A stretch of 49,012 bases of DNA from an uncultured Cytophagales bacterium (GTDB taxonomy: Bacteria > Bacteroidota > Bacteroidia > Cytophagales > Cyclobacteriaceae). This document shows, one piece after another, positions 48,983-49,012 of the stretch; the stretch's first letter is position 1, and every line of letters begins with the position of its first letter. The notes beneath the pieces were generated by a model. It saw only the letters and a program-made list of their open reading frames with translations. It searched no databases and was not told where the DNA came from. Position numbers and translations under genes: made by a program. The DNA is taken from contig CAJXNP010000028.1 in assembly GCA_913057175.1 (NCBI GenBank), forward strand, positions 1 to 49,012. The letters run 5' to 3'.

Positions 48983-49012
48983 ATATAACTAATTGATAGT
49001 CAATATTTTATA

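Noticed and set aside
1-49012. insertion sequence or prophage
   Set aside because: No transposase, integrase or phage structural gene was recognised; mobility signals are limited to small repeats and the DUF559 cassette.

Overview
The window reads as a chromosome segment of a Bacteroidota bacterium, most likely a Cytophagales-type environmental species. Evidence for this: a type IX secretion C-terminal sorting domain on a giant LRR protein, a TonB-dependent receptor with a carboxypeptidase-like N-terminal domain, a hybrid histidine kinase ending in an AraC domain, DUF2851, DUF4199 and DUF2911 proteins, a BatA-type vWA protein, weak Shine-Dalgarno signals, and many intergenic palindromic repeats of kinds common in that phylum. 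There is no rRNA, CRISPR array, phage or recognisable transposase.

Layout. 1-6.5 kb: a DUF2851 protein and a polytopic membrane protein, then a repeat-rich stretch holding a DUF559 endonuclease bracketed by inverted copies of a palindromic repeat, and a DUF3892/beta-propeller protein on the minus strand. 6.5-10.2 kb: an AT-rich accessory stretch with a PH-like membrane protein, orphan proteins, an HNH endonuclease and two tiny membrane proteins. 10.2-11.8 kb: a GC-richer secreted pectate-lyase-fold protein. 12.3-20.5 kb: two nearly identical copies of a ~570-bp composite repeat flank a 1659-residue BspA-like LRR protein with a T9SS sorting signal and two lipoproteins. 20.6-25.4 kb: a secreted NTF2-like protein and a probable zinc-uptake operon (TonB receptor, lipoprotein, Fur/Zur regulator) whose start is preceded by a perfect 33-bp palindrome, then a DUF192 lipoprotein. 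25.4-27.6 kb: an MscS channel and tRNA-Val(GAC).

27.9-40.8 kb is a plus-strand run of mostly secreted or sensory proteins: an NmrA-like oxidoreductase, a papain-like/pentapeptide-repeat protein, a fibronectin/Kelch lipoprotein, an orphan secreted protein, a penicillin-acylase-family Ntn hydrolase, a one-protein two-component system (7TM sensor, kinase, receiver, AraC), a GH5-like protein lacking the usual acid/base Glu, and a DUF2911 protein. The promoters of the oxidoreductase and the acylase share a geometry-conserved pair of GTTACA direct repeats that could be the site of the AraC-domain regulator.

40.9-48.8 kb is minus-strand core genome: two GT2 glycosyltransferases, two DUF4199 membrane proteins, a dihydroorotase-like protein lacking canonical metal ligands, a BatA-like vWA protein (tightly packed or overlapping), and adenylosuccinate lyase purB.

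The observations most worth a second look are the DUF559 cassette with inverted palindromes (a possible nuclease-driven repeat system), the shared GTTACA promoter, the likely Zur operator, the 75-bp hairpin element present in five copies, and the altered GH5-like partner of the hybrid kinase. All comparisons were made by reading; no alignment, database search or folding was run.
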